NCBI GenBank assembly: GCA_963728935.1
Contig: CAVSMC010000002.1
Coordinates: forward strand, 62,001-126,000
Origin: CAVSMC01 sp963728935
GTDB taxonomy: Bacteria; Pseudomonadota; Gammaproteobacteria; Burkholderiales; Casimicrobiaceae
Direction of reading: 5' to 3'
Length of the DNA stretch: 64,000 nucleotides
Shown: positions 8,621-17,127 of the stretch, one piece after another
Numbering within the stretch: position 1 is the first letter of the stretch
Layout of the letters: every line of letters begins with the position of its first letter
Program-made: the position numbers and the translations under genes
The notes under the pieces: model-generated
Databases searched by the model: none
What the model was told of the DNA's origin: nothing
Seen by the model: only the letters and a program-made list of their open reading frames with translations

Positions 8621-8998
8621 CTAATCGGGCTTTCCTTTGCGAAGCTCCGCAAGACGTTTGGCGATGTCTTCCCTGGGAGGACAGAAGACATCCAGCACGA
8701 TCGCGTCTTCTTCCATCGTCTGTATTCGATGCACGACGTTCTTGGGAACATAGGCGAATTCGCCGGGCTCCATGATTCGCTGTTCTCCGTCTATTTCCAT
8801 AAGCATCTTTCCTTTGATCATGATGCAGATCTGATCGTTCGGATGGCTATGGGGCTCGGCTTTGATTCCGGGAACTGCACCGTGAAGACCGAGCATCACA
8901 TCGCCGAGGATAATGCCTCGTCGACTCATGCCCGTTGGCAGGGTGGCACCCGGCTCTGTATCTTGTGTGATTTCATCCCACTTGTGAAAGAACGACAT
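8621..8998 (-). CDS. Cupin domain protein
   Basis: About 125 residues. The cupin barrel is shown by motif 1, AEPHSHPNDQICIMIKGKMLMEI with the metal-binding pattern HxH and a downstream Glu, and by motif 2, PGEFAYVPKNVVHRI with the last His ligand. Small single-domain cupins act as isomerases, dioxygenases or sensors; no substrate can be named. Start: AAGGAG lies 7 bases before the ATG at 8998 (MSFFHKWDEI). The longer frame from a TTG at 9019 would put the ribosome-binding site inside the gene, so it is rejected. Confidence 0.8.
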   Translation of the reverse strand: MSFFHKWDEITQDTEPGATLPTGMSRRGIILGDVMLGLHGAVPGIKAEPHSHPNDQICIMIKGKMLMEIDGEQRIMEPGEFAYVPKNVVHRIQTMEEDAIVLDVFCPPREDIAKRLAELRKGKPD

Positions 8999-9314
8999 AG
9001 CCAAGTTCTCCTTGCTCAATGGGTGCTCGGTTCTGCGATGGATATTCTTGCGCTACGTAGCTGCGCGCAGCTATCTCAGCGTGCGCTGCTCGACCTTGAC
9101 AGCCGGTCTCTCGACGCGTCTGCGGGCATCGTGGTGCGTCAACGTTACGGTGATCCTCGACGTGCGGCTATACCCGCCAACCACAGCCATCGCAGAGCGG
9201 ACAAACCCGATTTTGCGCAGATTGTCCGGCGTCTTATCGAACGCTCGACAAGACGTCGCTGCAGTCCGCGGCCCATCCCACCGCCCGTCCACCCCGACCG
9301 GACGCAAAGTTCGT
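8999..9314. other. Spacer without a recognisable gene
   Basis: 316 bp between the cupin start and the end of the TudS-like gene. It holds only shadow frames. It includes the putative upstream region of the cupin gene, but no convincing -35/-10 pair was found. Confidence 0.4.
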
Positions 9315-9923
9315 TCATTCGCCACCTCCTTTCGCCTGTTGGATCCGGGCCTCGAGCCACTCGAAATCCTCGTGCGCGAGTTCCGGATGCGCGTCGCGGA
9401 TGCCGCGGAACGGTGGATGCATGCGTCGCTCGTGCAACGCCCTGTGCAATTCCCGCATGAACACGCCGGAGGCCGGAGAGAGCCCGGCCGATTCGACGAC
9501 AACGGCGCAGCCGGGGCTCTGCGCGTTGCCGCCGAGCACCGCCAGAACGGCACATCCGTTCGCCTGGTAGTCGAGCAGCCGGTCGGCGACCCTCCCGGCG
9601 AGCTCCGCGCAGCATTGGCGACCGCCCGGGGTGTCGAGCGCCTGCCGGATCGACGTGCCGGGCGGCCGGCTGCGTCGAAGTCCCAGGTATTCCATCTCCG
9701 GGCACGGGATCTGGACAATCCCCACCCGGTGGGCGGTACACAGGCTCACCACGCTCTCGTTGCATGCAGGCGAGCTGGCGGCGCCAGGGGCGCGTGCATT
9801 CTGGTTGAGGATGCATTCAATGGCCGCGACGATCCGCCCGCTTCTGCAGTCCTCGGCTGGCGGGCGTGCCGTCCCCGCCATCCGTCGCAAGCTGGTAACG
9901 AGTCCGAGCATGGTGTTCCGCGT
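9315..9923 (-). CDS. TudS-related (DUF523-like) putative desulfidase
   Basis: About 202 residues from the ATG at 9923 (MTRNTMLGL). Motifs of the CD3072/TudS-type desulfidase family are visible: VAAIECILNQNARAPG near the N terminus, the GIVQIPCPEMEYLGLRR segment with the conserved PCPE cysteine, and GGRQCCAELAGR further on. In characterised TudS enzymes three cysteines hold an iron-sulfur cluster that removes sulfur from thiouracil. Candidate ligands here are the Cys in ECILNQN, in PCPE and in QCC. The frame is open up to 10067, so the start is uncertain. Sulfur scavenging or detoxification is inferred. Confidence 0.7.
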   Translation of the reverse strand, partial: TRNTMLGLVTSLRRMAGTARPPAEDCRSGRIVAAIECILNQNARAPGAASSPACNESVVSLCTAHRVGIVQIPCPEMEYLGLRRSRPPGTSIRQALDTPGGRQCCAELAGRVADRLLDYQANGCAVLAVLGGNAQSPGCAVVVESAGLSPASGVFMRELHRALHERRMHPPFRGIRDAHPELAHEDFEWLEARIQQAKGGGE

Positions 9924-10793
9924 CATGGCGGGTCGCGTCATCGCGGCGCATGAAGGAATGGACGCGCTCCGACGCCCGCCGATCACGCGCACGGCAGACC
10001 ACTTGACGTAGCCGCGCGCACATGTTGTCGCATCCGTACCGCCGTGGTCGTGTTGCGAGCATCGCATCGATCGCCTGCGTTATATGTGATCTTGATCACG
10101 CAAACGATCGGGTCGTCACGGGCGCTCTTGCACAGAGTTCGGCCTTCAACGCCCGCGCGATCGCGAAATCGGGCCGCAGGCCTCGCACCGAGTGCGCTAG
10201 GGACGCGTGTCCCCGGTCGAGGCAGCGCCCAATTCGCCTCGTGCGGGGGAGCGCCACGTCTTCCTCCCGCGCCGGGTTCAATATCTCGACTCCGGTCCGC
10301 CGCAGATTGCGGCGACGTTCCGTCCGGACTTGGATCTCGCGGGCGGTTCGACGCGCACAACTCGACGCAACGAGTTTAAGCTCGCGCCGGCGATTGCGCG
10401 CGCCTGGCTTGAGCACACGCGGCATTCTATGAATAAGTCGGTTCCCGGATGTCGTCTATGCTTACGAACGCCGCATCGCTGCGTTGAATCTTCCGGACCG
10501 GATGGTTGCGACGTATGCTGGTCTCCGCAATCGATGCTGCGGGACATCAAGAACGTGCTCTACCGAGCTTGTCGCCCGTCTCCCAATAGAGATGGGAGCC
10601 CGAAACGGGTCAGGCTGCTGTGCCAAGCGCCGAAGTCGCTCGCAACGCTCGCGCGGGACGCCCGCATCACGGCCGGGCCCCCCGCCGGCGAGGACTGCCG
10701 TACATTGGCCGGGTCACGTCCCACGGTGAGCGCCGGTAGCGACGATTTTTTCCCTGGATGGAATGGAACGGCGCTTCGCGCGCTCTTTAGCAC
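9924..10793. other. Long spacer without a recognisable gene
   Basis: 870 bp between the TudS-like gene and the ECF sigma factor gene. Frames on both strands are Arg-rich shadows with no domain. The only structured element seen is a CRP/FNR-like palindrome at 10085-10100. The last 50 bp must hold the sigma factor's control signals, but no standard sigma70 promoter is evident there, which would fit an autoregulated ECF promoter. Confidence 0.4.
10085..10100. promoter_or_regulatory. CRP/FNR-family binding site candidate
   Basis: TGTGATCTTGATCACG contains the perfect inverted repeat GTGATC-TT-GATCAC and matches the CRP pattern TGTGA-N6-TCAC. It lies upstream of the leftward TudS-like gene (18 bp from the longest possible start, about 160 bp from the preferred one) and 700 bp from the rightward sigma factor gene. 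The regulator is not encoded nearby; the role is inferred from the pattern alone. Confidence 0.45.
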
Positions 10794-11342
10794 ATGTTCG
10801 AATCCGACGAGTCCCGCTACAACCAATGGGTCAGCCAGCACTACCGCTTCCTGCTGCGCGCCGCCTGGGCGCTGACCGGCTCCCGGGCCGTCGCCGAGGA
10901 CATCGTTCAGGACTGCTTCGCCACGGCATGGAAGCACGGGCGTCAGCTTCGCCAGCCGGAGCTCGCGCGGGCGTGGCTGTTCCAGATCATGCGCCGCAAC
11001 GCGCTGCGACATCTCGCCCCGCGTCTGCAGTCGCTCGACGAAGAGCCGATTGCCGAGCAGGCAGCCCCGGACGCAGGACTCGACGATCGGCTCGACGTCG
11101 TCAAGGCGCTCGCCCGCATCGCGCCGATCCACCGCGAAGTGCTCGTGCTCTATTACTTCGACGACATGCCGACGGCGCAAATGGCCGATGCGCTGGAGAT
11201 CGCGCCGGGCACCGTGCTGTCGCGGCTCTCGCGTGCGCGCGAAGCGCTGAAGGCGGCGATGGCCGGCGCCCCTGCACGGCCGCGGCTCGCGCCTGTTGCG
11301 CGCGCGGTGTCCGCGACGCCCGCGCCGCTGCGAAAGGTTTGA
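10794..11342 (+). CDS. ECF-type RNA polymerase sigma factor
   Basis: 182 residues. Region 2 is seen in YNQWVSQHYRFLLRAAWALTGSRAVAEDIVQDCFATAWKH (about residues 9-50), with the DIVQD motif. Region 4 is seen in LARIAPIHREVLVLYYFDDMPTAQMADALEIAPGTVLSRLSRAREAL (about 105-155), a helix-turn-helix that reads the -35 element. An Ala/Pro/Arg-rich tail follows. The next gene starts one base after its stop codon and encodes a membrane-anchored protein of anti-sigma type; the sulfite dehydrogenase genes follow. It is therefore likely to switch on sorAB in response to an envelope signal. Confidence 0.9.
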   Translation: MFESDESRYNQWVSQHYRFLLRAAWALTGSRAVAEDIVQDCFATAWKHGRQLRQPELARAWLFQIMRRNALRHLAPRLQSLDEEPIAEQAAPDAGLDDRLDVVKALARIAPIHREVLVLYYFDDMPTAQMADALEIAPGTVLSRLSRAREALKAAMAGAPARPRLAPVARAVSATPAPLRKV

Positions 11343-11343
11343 G

Positions 11344-11925
11344 ATGACTCGCGATTGCGGGCCCCGCGACGCCGAGTTCGATCTGCGCGCGCGCGCAGAG
11401 CTCGCGCTCGCGTACGAGGCCGGTGAGCCGCCGGCGCACCTGTTTCGCAAGCCCGGGTCCCGGTTCGCCCGCCGCGCCGCGCTGCGCGCGCTGGGCGGCC
11501 TGTTGCTCGTTGGCGGCGGCGCGGGCGCCGTGATGGCGATGCGACCGCCGGAGCTGGTGCGAGGGGCGATCGAGCACGAGTACTACGAGCGGACGCTGCG
11601 CGGCAGCTTCATGGATCCGCGCTCGCTGCTTTCGCGACTCGGCATCGCGGAAGCGAAGTCGGTCCCCGGGTACCCCCAGCTGATGCGCATCTGCGACATC
11701 GAGGGACACGTCGTGTACCACCTGACGACTTTTTTCGAGCACGGCGGCATGGTCACGGTCTTTGCCTTCGACGAGCCGGTCACGCTGCGCGAAGGAGAAG
11801 GCTGGTGGGCGAACGTGTACTGGCAGGTGTTGAGGTCGCGCGACGGCAAGCCGCTCATCATGGTTGCCGAGAAGAAGCTCGCGCTCGCGGTGGCGCGCGC
11901 GAGCTTTGCGAAGGCGTCCGCCTAG
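11344..11925 (+). CDS. Membrane-anchored anti-sigma-like protein
   Basis: About 193 residues from the ATG at 11344 (MTRDCGPRDAEF), one base after the sigma factor stop codon. A short cytoplasmic N-terminal part is followed by one transmembrane segment (ALRALGGLLLVGGGAGAVMAM, about residues 46-66), then a periplasmic domain of about 125 residues containing ICDIEGHVVYHLTTFFEHGG and VTVFAFDEPVTLREG. Topology and position are those of an anti-sigma factor that holds the ECF sigma factor until a periplasmic cue arrives. No zinc-binding anti-sigma motif (HxxxCxxC) is present, so the role rests on context. The longer frame from 11296 overlaps the sigma gene and is rejected. Confidence 0.7.
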   Translation: MTRDCGPRDAEFDLRARAELALAYEAGEPPAHLFRKPGSRFARRAALRALGGLLLVGGGAGAVMAMRPPELVRGAIEHEYYERTLRGSFMDPRSLLSRLGIAEAKSVPGYPQLMRICDIEGHVVYHLTTFFEHGGMVTVFAFDEPVTLREGEGWWANVYWQVLRSRDGKPLIMVAEKKLALAVARASFAKASA

Positions 11926-11966
11926 TGCCAAGGACGGGTCGGACACAACATCTCAGGAGGAGAGTC

Positions 11967-13205
11967 ATGGATCGGTCAGGCGACGGTTTCGGGCAAGCGC
12001 TCTCGCGGCGGCGCTTCCTGCGTGCAGTGGGTGCGATGGGCGCGGGCTCGCTGATGGGCACCCGTGCGCTCGACGCGTTCGCGGCGGACGCGTACATGCT
12101 GCCGATCGGCAACGGCGAGCGGCCGCTGATGCGGTATCCGCAGAAGCGGCCGCTGATCGTCCTCACGAGCCGTCCGCCGCAGCTCGAGACGCCGTTCGAG
12201 GTCTTCAACGAGAGCGTGATCACGCCGAACGACGCGTTCTTCGTCCGCTATCATCTCGCGGCAGTGCCGACGGACATCGACGTCGACACGTTCCGCATCA
12301 GCGTCAAAGGCAAGGTGAACACGCCGCTGACGTTGAGCGTCGCCGATCTCAAGGAGCTCGCCTCCATCGAGTACGTGGCCGTCAACCAGTGCTCGGGTAA
12401 CAGCCGCGGCCTGTTCGCGCCGCGCGTCGCAGGCGGACAGCTCGCGAACGGGGCAATGGGCAACGCGAAGTGGCGCGGCGCACCGCTCAAGACGGTTCTC
12501 GAAAGAGCGGGCGTGCAGGCGGGCGCGAAGCAGGTGCGCTTCGACGGACTGGACGGCCCGGTGCTGCCCGCAACGCCCGACTTCGTGAAGGCGCTCGACG
12601 TCGATCATGCGATGGACGGCGAAGTAATGATCGCCTATGCGATGAACGATGCCGATCTTCCGATGCTGAACGGCTATCCAGTGAGGCTGGTCGTTCCGGG
12701 GTATTTCGGCACCTACTGGGTCAAGCACCTGAACGAGATCACCGTGCTCGACAACGTGCTCGACAATTTCTGGATGGCGACCGCCTATCGTATTCCAGAC
12801 AACGCGTGCGCCTGCATCCCTCCAGGGACCGCGCCGAAGAAGACAACGCCGATCAACCGCTTCGACGTCCGTTCGTTCATCACGAGCGTCAAGGACGGCG
12901 CGACGGTGAAAGCGGGCAGCCCGCTACAGTTGCGGGGATTCGCGTTCGACGGCGGCTACGGCATCCGCGAAGTCGACGTGTCGGCCGACGGCGGCCGGAC
13001 GTGGAAGGAGGCGACACTCGGCAAGGACCTCGGCAAGTATTCGTTCCGCGAATGGCAGGCGACGGTGAGGCTCGATCGCGGAGTGCACGAGCTCAAGGTG
13101 CGCGCGGTGAACGCGATCGGGCAGTCGCAACCGCTCGAGTCGTTATGGAATCCGGCCGGGTACATGCGCAACGTCGTCGAGACGACGCGCGTCACCGCGG
13201 CGTGA
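11967..13205 (+). CDS. sorA: Sulfite dehydrogenase molybdopterin subunit (SorA-like)
   Basis: 412 residues. A Tat signal (SRRRFLRAVGAMG, about residues 13-25) sends the folded protein to the periplasm. The oxidoreductase molybdopterin domain (about 70-290) carries the molybdenum-binding cysteine in YVAVNQCSGNSRG (Cys142). A C-terminal Ig-like Mo-co dimerisation domain follows (LRGFAFDGGYGIREVDVSADGGRTW). In the SorAB family sulfite is oxidised to sulfate and electrons pass to a monohaem cytochrome c encoded next. Start: CAGGAGGAG lies 8 bases before the ATG at 11967; the frame open from 11805 overlaps the previous gene. Sulfite as substrate is inferred from family and neighbour. Confidence 0.85.
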   Translation: MDRSGDGFGQALSRRRFLRAVGAMGAGSLMGTRALDAFAADAYMLPIGNGERPLMRYPQKRPLIVLTSRPPQLETPFEVFNESVITPNDAFFVRYHLAAVPTDIDVDTFRISVKGKVNTPLTLSVADLKELASIEYVAVNQCSGNSRGLFAPRVAGGQLANGAMGNAKWRGAPLKTVLERAGVQAGAKQVRFDGLDGPVLPATPDFVKALDVDHAMDGEVMIAYAMNDADLPMLNGYPVRLVVPGYFGTYWVKHLNEITVLDNVLDNFWMATAYRIPDNACACIPPGTAPKKTTPINRFDVRSFITSVKDGATVKAGSPLQLRGFAFDGGYGIREVDVSADGGRTWKEATLGKDLGKYSFREWQATVRLDRGVHELKVRAVNAIGQSQPLESLWNPAGYMRNVVETTRVTAA

Positions 13206-13216
13206 GGGGGAAATAA

Positions 13217-13543
13217 ATGAAGCGCACGCACAAGACGCGGATCGCCCTGCTCGTCGGCGCCCTGGTGGCCTTCGGCGTCGTCGCCCCCGCGGTCGGGCTC
13301 AAGATCGAATTGCCGAAGGAGACATCCACGCTGAAGCCCGGTGCGGGCCTCGATGCGGCCAATGCGCAATGCCTGACCTGCCACTCGGCCGACTACATCG
13401 CCACGCAGCCGCGCGACAAACCGTTGGCGTTCTGGAAAGCCGAAGTCGAGAAGATGAAGAAGGTCTACGGCGCGCCGATTCCCGACGACCAAATCGATTT
13501 GCTCGCCGACTATCTCACGCGAAGCTACGGAACCGGCAAGTAG
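13217..13543 (+). CDS. sorB: Monohaem cytochrome c, sulfite dehydrogenase small subunit (SorB-like)
   Basis: 108 residues with an N-terminal signal peptide (about 1-26) and one haem site CLTCH at residues 52-56. Length and arrangement match SorB, the electron-accepting partner of SorA. An axial methionine is likely at KMKKVYG near residue 80. It starts 11 bases after the sorA stop codon (GAGGGGGAAATAA before the ATG), so the two genes are co-transcribed and the proteins form a periplasmic heterodimer. Electrons would move on to another cytochrome c or a terminal oxidase. Confidence 0.85.
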   Translation: MKRTHKTRIALLVGALVAFGVVAPAVGLKIELPKETSTLKPGAGLDAANAQCLTCHSADYIATQPRDKPLAFWKAEVEKMKKVYGAPIPDDQIDLLADYLTRSYGTGK

Positions 13544-13667
13544 CGGCCTCCAATCGAGTAGGCGTTGCAAGCCGCCCTCGCTGAATTCGCGGCGGGCCGC
13601 GGGAAATGGCGACGCGCCGCGGACTGTATTCGACGACGGCGGCGTTCATCCGCAAAGGGCGCCGCTG

Positions 13668-14183
13668 TTAACGCAGGGCGCGCTCAGTAGCCTGTTCAAT
13701 ACGCGCGAAGTACTTTACGGCTTGCGGCGTCAGGTCATAGCGCTGGCGGATGCACTCGACTTCCTTGAAGCTGACCTTAACCGGCTCACCGTCCTTCCAG
13801 ACGAGCATTTTGATTGGCAGATCAAGCGCGAGCAGCGGCGTCGTGTTGGTAAGGAGTGTGCGCATGCGTGGATCGCCGCCAATCACCAACACTTCCTGAT
13901 GTCGCGCTTGCGCCCCGGTCTCGTCGCCAGCAACGCTTTGCTCTAGGATCGCAACCACGCCCAATCCGACCATTTCCAAACTTGCTTTCAACCGCTGTAT
14001 CGTCTGCTCGATCGTATAGCGGCTGACCATCGTCGTAATATCTGAATCGCCATCACATGAGGTGTCACCGAGACTTGGCGGCGGTTGATCCATCGCGCTC
14101 TCTTGAGCGTTGAGACTTGGCGCGTGCACACACACGGCGGCTGCAACGGCAAGGATGAACGTCTGGAATGTCATGGCACTCAT
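13668..14183 (-). CDS. DUF302 domain protein, exported
   Basis: About 171 residues with a signal peptide (MTFQTFILAVAAAVCVHAPSLNA). The DUF302 domain is seen as MVSRYTIEQTIQRLKASLEMVGLGVVAILEQ, then HQEVLVIGGDPRMRTLLTNTTPLLALDLPIKMLVWKDG, the usual strand-helix pattern ending in PxK.LVWEDxxG. A variable C-terminal stretch carries Arg/Glu. The family's role is unknown; structures show a small alpha/beta dimer. The start may be the ATG at 14183 or at 14174. Convergent with sorB. Confidence 0.85.
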   Translation of the reverse strand: MSAMTFQTFILAVAAAVCVHAPSLNAQESAMDQPPPSLGDTSCDGDSDITTMVSRYTIEQTIQRLKASLEMVGLGVVAILEQSVAGDETGAQARHQEVLVIGGDPRMRTLLTNTTPLLALDLPIKMLVWKDGEPVKVSFKEVECIRQRYDLTPQAVKYFARIEQATERALR

Positions 14184-14621
14184 TAAGTCGCAGTCCGTGG
14201 GCACGTGGATGTATGACGGCGGTGCATTTTACGCCCGTCGCGAGCGCTGCGGATCGCCATCGCGAAAGTCTTCAACCTGCGGGTCTCGATCGGAGCGATG
14301 ATCGTTCTTCCGTTCGGGCAGGCGGCACCTACAGAAGACGAATTCTAGGCAAGGGACCCTTCGCTCTCTTGATGCACGGCTCCGAACCGGCGGCAGCCTA
14401 CGGAGGAATGCCTCCGCGTCTTCTTCGAGCCGTGTCGGCTCGAGTGGACGCGTCCCGCGCACTCGACGGTCACACAGAGTGGCCGCCGTCCCTCCATGGG
14501 AGTACACCCCGGGGTGTCGGCGGTCTCGGGCAGACCAAGGACAGTGATCCGTGTCACATACATGACGCGCCGCATCGGCGATGCTTGTTTCGCTTCGTTT
14601 GGTCCTTTGGTGGAAAGCGTC
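14184..14621. other. Spacer without a recognisable gene
   Basis: 438 bp between the divergent DUF302 and trxC genes. It must hold both promoters, but none could be assigned with confidence. Frames within it are short and Arg/Ser-rich. Confidence 0.4.
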
Positions 14622-15071
14622 ATGGATCTCGGAACACAAGCCGATATTCTGCGGGTCCTCTGCCCGCGTTGCGACACGGTCAACCATGTTGCCGGCGGCC
14701 AGGTGCAGGATGTGACGGTGTGCGTAGCGTGCAAGCATCCGCTGTTCGACGGCCACCCCATCGCGCTCGACCAAGCGCGGTTCGAACGTCAGGTCGCTGA
14801 TTCCGATCTCCCCCTCCTCGTGGACTTCTGGGCGCCATGGTGTGCGCCGTGTCGTTTCATGGCGCCGATATTCGAGCGCGCCGCCGCGGAGCTCGAGCCG
14901 CTCGCGCGATTGGCCAAGGTGAACACCGACAACGAGCCGGCGCTCGCGCAGCGGCTCGGCATCTGGGGTATTCCGACGTTCGCGATCTTTCGTGGCGGCA
15001 ACGAGGTGGCGCGCAAGGCGGGTGCGATGGACATCCCTGAATTCATTGCCTGGGCCCGATCGCAGCTCTGA
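14622..15071 (+). CDS. trxC: Thioredoxin 2
   Basis: 149 residues. An N-terminal zinc ribbon with two Cys pairs (LCPRCDTV and VCVACKHPLF) precedes a thioredoxin domain with the active site FWAPWCAPCRFMAP and the cis-proline loop WGIPTFAIF. This two-part build is diagnostic of thioredoxin 2 (TrxC). It reduces disulfides in the cytoplasm and is known to respond to oxidative stress. The ATG at 14622 is chosen because the zinc ribbon begins right after it; an in-frame ATG at 14496 would add an unrelated tail. Confidence 0.9.
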   Translation: MDLGTQADILRVLCPRCDTVNHVAGGQVQDVTVCVACKHPLFDGHPIALDQARFERQVADSDLPLLVDFWAPWCAPCRFMAPIFERAAAELEPLARLAKVNTDNEPALAQRLGIWGIPTFAIFRGGNEVARKAGAMDIPEFIAWARSQL

Positions 15072-15106
15072 TCAGGAGCGCGGTGCGCGCGGCGGAGCAG
15101 TTCCCC

Positions 15107-15970
15107 ATGTGCGAGCTATTCGCGATGTCGAGCTTTCCGGCGAATGTGCGCCTCTCGTTCGAGGAATTCTCCCGCCATGGTGGCCTTGACGGATCGCACA
15201 AGGACGGCTGGGGAATCGCGTGGTACGTCGACGGCGATGTGCGCCTGGTAAAGGAGCCAGAGCCGGCATCCGATAGTGCTTGCGTGCGCTTCGTCCAGGA
15301 GCACCCATTCGCGAGTGAGCTCGTCGTCAGCCATATTCGCACCGCGACGCGCGGTCGGCCGGCCCTCAAGAACTGTCAGCCGTTCGTGCGCGAGCTTGGC
15401 GGAAGCCAGCACGTGTTCGCGCACAATGGCGACCTCGACGCGACTCGACTCGGGGCCCGCTTCCCTCTTACGAGTTTCCGTCCTGTCGGCGACACCGATT
15501 CGGAATACGCGTTCTGTGCGCTGCTCGAGCGGCTGCGCGGGCCGTGGCTTCGCGGCGTGGGTCCGCCGCTCTCGGAGCGAACTCGCATCGTTGCCGAGTT
15601 CGTCGCCGAGCTCCGCCGGTTCGGTCCCGCGAACTTCGTCTATGCGGACGGCGACGCCGTCTTCTTTCATGGGCACCGGCGCCGCCATGCCGACGGCTCG
15701 GTGAGGACGCCCGGACTTCACGTGTTGCGCCGGCACTGTACCGTGGAGTCGGGCCGCCCAGCTGGCGGAGCCGTCGCAATCACGTCGAACGGCGAGCAGG
15801 AGGTCGTCATCGCGGCAAGCGTGCCGCTCACCGCCGAAGCGGGATGGCAAGCGCTAAACGAGGGCGAGCTCGTGGTCGTGCAGCGTGGTCGCGTTTTCCG
15901 CGAGCTTCCTGCTACGGTGTACTCGACGCCTGATGGCTCGCAAACATCTGCTGTCCCGCTCCGTCAATGA
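15107..15970 (+). CDS. Class II glutamine amidotransferase
   Basis: About 287 residues starting MCELFAMSS. After removal of Met, Cys2 is the N-terminal nucleophile of the Ntn glutaminase fold. Further family marks are DGWGIAWYVDGDV, SHIRTATRGRPALKNCQPF and FAHNGDLD, then GDTDSEYAF. It resembles YafJ/EgtC-type stand-alone glutaminases, whose amide acceptors are mostly unknown. The start was placed at 15107 so that the catalytic Cys is residue 2. It follows trxC by 35 bp and its 3' end overlaps the convergent osmC-like gene by 59 bp. Confidence 0.85.
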   Translation: MCELFAMSSFPANVRLSFEEFSRHGGLDGSHKDGWGIAWYVDGDVRLVKEPEPASDSACVRFVQEHPFASELVVSHIRTATRGRPALKNCQPFVRELGGSQHVFAHNGDLDATRLGARFPLTSFRPVGDTDSEYAFCALLERLRGPWLRGVGPPLSERTRIVAEFVAELRRFGPANFVYADGDAVFFHGHRRRHADGSVRTPGLHVLRRHCTVESGRPAGGAVAITSNGEQEVVIAASVPLTAEAGWQALNEGELVVVQRGRVFRELPATVYSTPDGSQTSAVPLRQ

Positions 15971-16391
15971 TTCGCACGCCGACCGGGACGCCGTGGCGGA
16001 TACTCTCCGTTACGATACAGAAATCCTCGAACTGCTGAAGGCAGCGCTCGAAGTGGCCGATGTTGGCAGCCGGCTCGGCGAGCCGGATCGTCACATCGAA
16101 GCGACCAAGTCGCATCCGGCCGTGCTCGTTGCGCGCAAGTTCGCCGGTCACGGCGGCGCGTAGCTTTCCGGGCGCTTGCTTGAACTTCCGCATGCAGAAC
16201 AGCAGGCTCGACGACAGGCAGTTCGCCAGCGCGGCGGCGACAAGCCGCGCCGCATTCGGCCCTGCCGAACGCCCAAGTGGAGCAGGTTCGTCGAGCAGCA
16301 AATCCGCTGCGTCCGGCCAATCGAACCTGACGCGAAACTCGAAGTCCTGAAGCTGTTCCAGTTCGAGCGTGAACGTGGTTTTCTCGTCCAT
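15912..16391 (-). CDS. OsmC family protein
   Basis: About 159 residues from the ATG at 16391 (MDEKTTFTLELEQLQDFE). OsmC/Ohr proteins reduce organic peroxides with two cysteines; here they sit in ALANCLSSSLLFCMRK and in FERCLQQFEDFCIVTESIR, the expected helix positions. LLDEPAPLGRSAGPNAARLVAAAL is the family's dimer-interface segment. It may act as a peroxiredoxin-like or as a more distant substrate-binding member. An upstream in-frame start at 16463 is possible but lacks a ribosome-binding site. Convergent overlap of 59 bp with the glutaminase gene. Confidence 0.85.
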   Translation of the reverse strand: MDEKTTFTLELEQLQDFEFRVRFDWPDAADLLLDEPAPLGRSAGPNAARLVAAALANCLSSSLLFCMRKFKQAPGKLRAAVTGELARNEHGRMRLGRFDVTIRLAEPAANIGHFERCLQQFEDFCIVTESIRHGVPVGVRIIDGAGQQMFASHQASSTP

Positions 16392-16878
16392 GGCATTGCC
16401 TCGCTGCAATCTCGATTCGACAATCTCGCGCGATGGCCGCTCGCTGTCTGTAACAGCGGTCACGCAAGCGATAGCGCGTCGCCGACGCGATAATTATGCG
16501 CTACCCAAAGCCTTGCCGCGCCGATGCAACCACCGGGTGCTACCGCGCCAAGCATTGCGGAAGAAGACCGCATCGCTTTCTGCCACACCCGCACGGAGCG
16601 ACCGACTCAGTTTCGGGCGAGAGCGCACGATCGCGCAGGCGCTCGGCGGGAACCTCCGGCCTGCGCAATCACGAACATGGAGGACCGGAGGCGATCCTGA
16701 CGCTGCCGTACGACCGGCCCCACGTGGACTCGGTTCGGGTCGACACGGTTCGTAGGAATTGGGAGGTTGGAAGAAGTGGGCGAGAAGTGGGACGCTCACG
16801 TCGAGCATCGCAACGTCGGCCGAGGAGCCTCACGGCGCGCAATCCAGAGCCGGGCCAACGCGCCGCGCATAGCGGTGT
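16392..16878. other. Spacer without a recognisable gene
   Basis: 487 bp upstream of the osmC-like gene. Frames are Arg-rich with no domain. A directly repeated GGTTCG...GGTTCG pair at 16733-16752 is the only local feature and is probably chance. Confidence 0.35.
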
Positions 16879-17088
16879 TCACGAACGCAGTTTCCGCCCC
16901 AACTCTCGCGCGGACAAATATCCAATCACGATACTGGCAACGGACGCACCGAGCGCGGCCATGGTCGACTGATCCTGGGAAAGAAGCGCCAGTACCTGTT
17001 CGGCGACCTCCGGATTGCTCTGCTGGACGTAGCTCACCAGATCGAAGACCTGACTGGAAGTGACACGGGCAGCCTCCTCGACCGACAC
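16879..17088 (-). CDS. Small hypothetical helical protein
   Basis: 69 residues from a GTG at 17088. The sequence looks protein-like: two amphipathic helices (SSQVFDLVSYVQQSNPEVAEQVLALLSQDQSTMAALG) and a hydrophobic C-terminal helix (ASVASIVIGYLSARELG). There is no recognisable domain and no good ribosome-binding site. The frame stays open upstream, so this may be the surviving end of a longer, broken gene. Confidence 0.35.
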   Translation of the reverse strand: MSVEEAARVTSSQVFDLVSYVQQSNPEVAEQVLALLSQDQSTMAALGASVASIVIGYLSARELGRKLRS

Positions 17089-17127
17089 GGTGAGGCTGGG
17101 CCACCGCGCCTGCTGCCGAGCGGCCTG

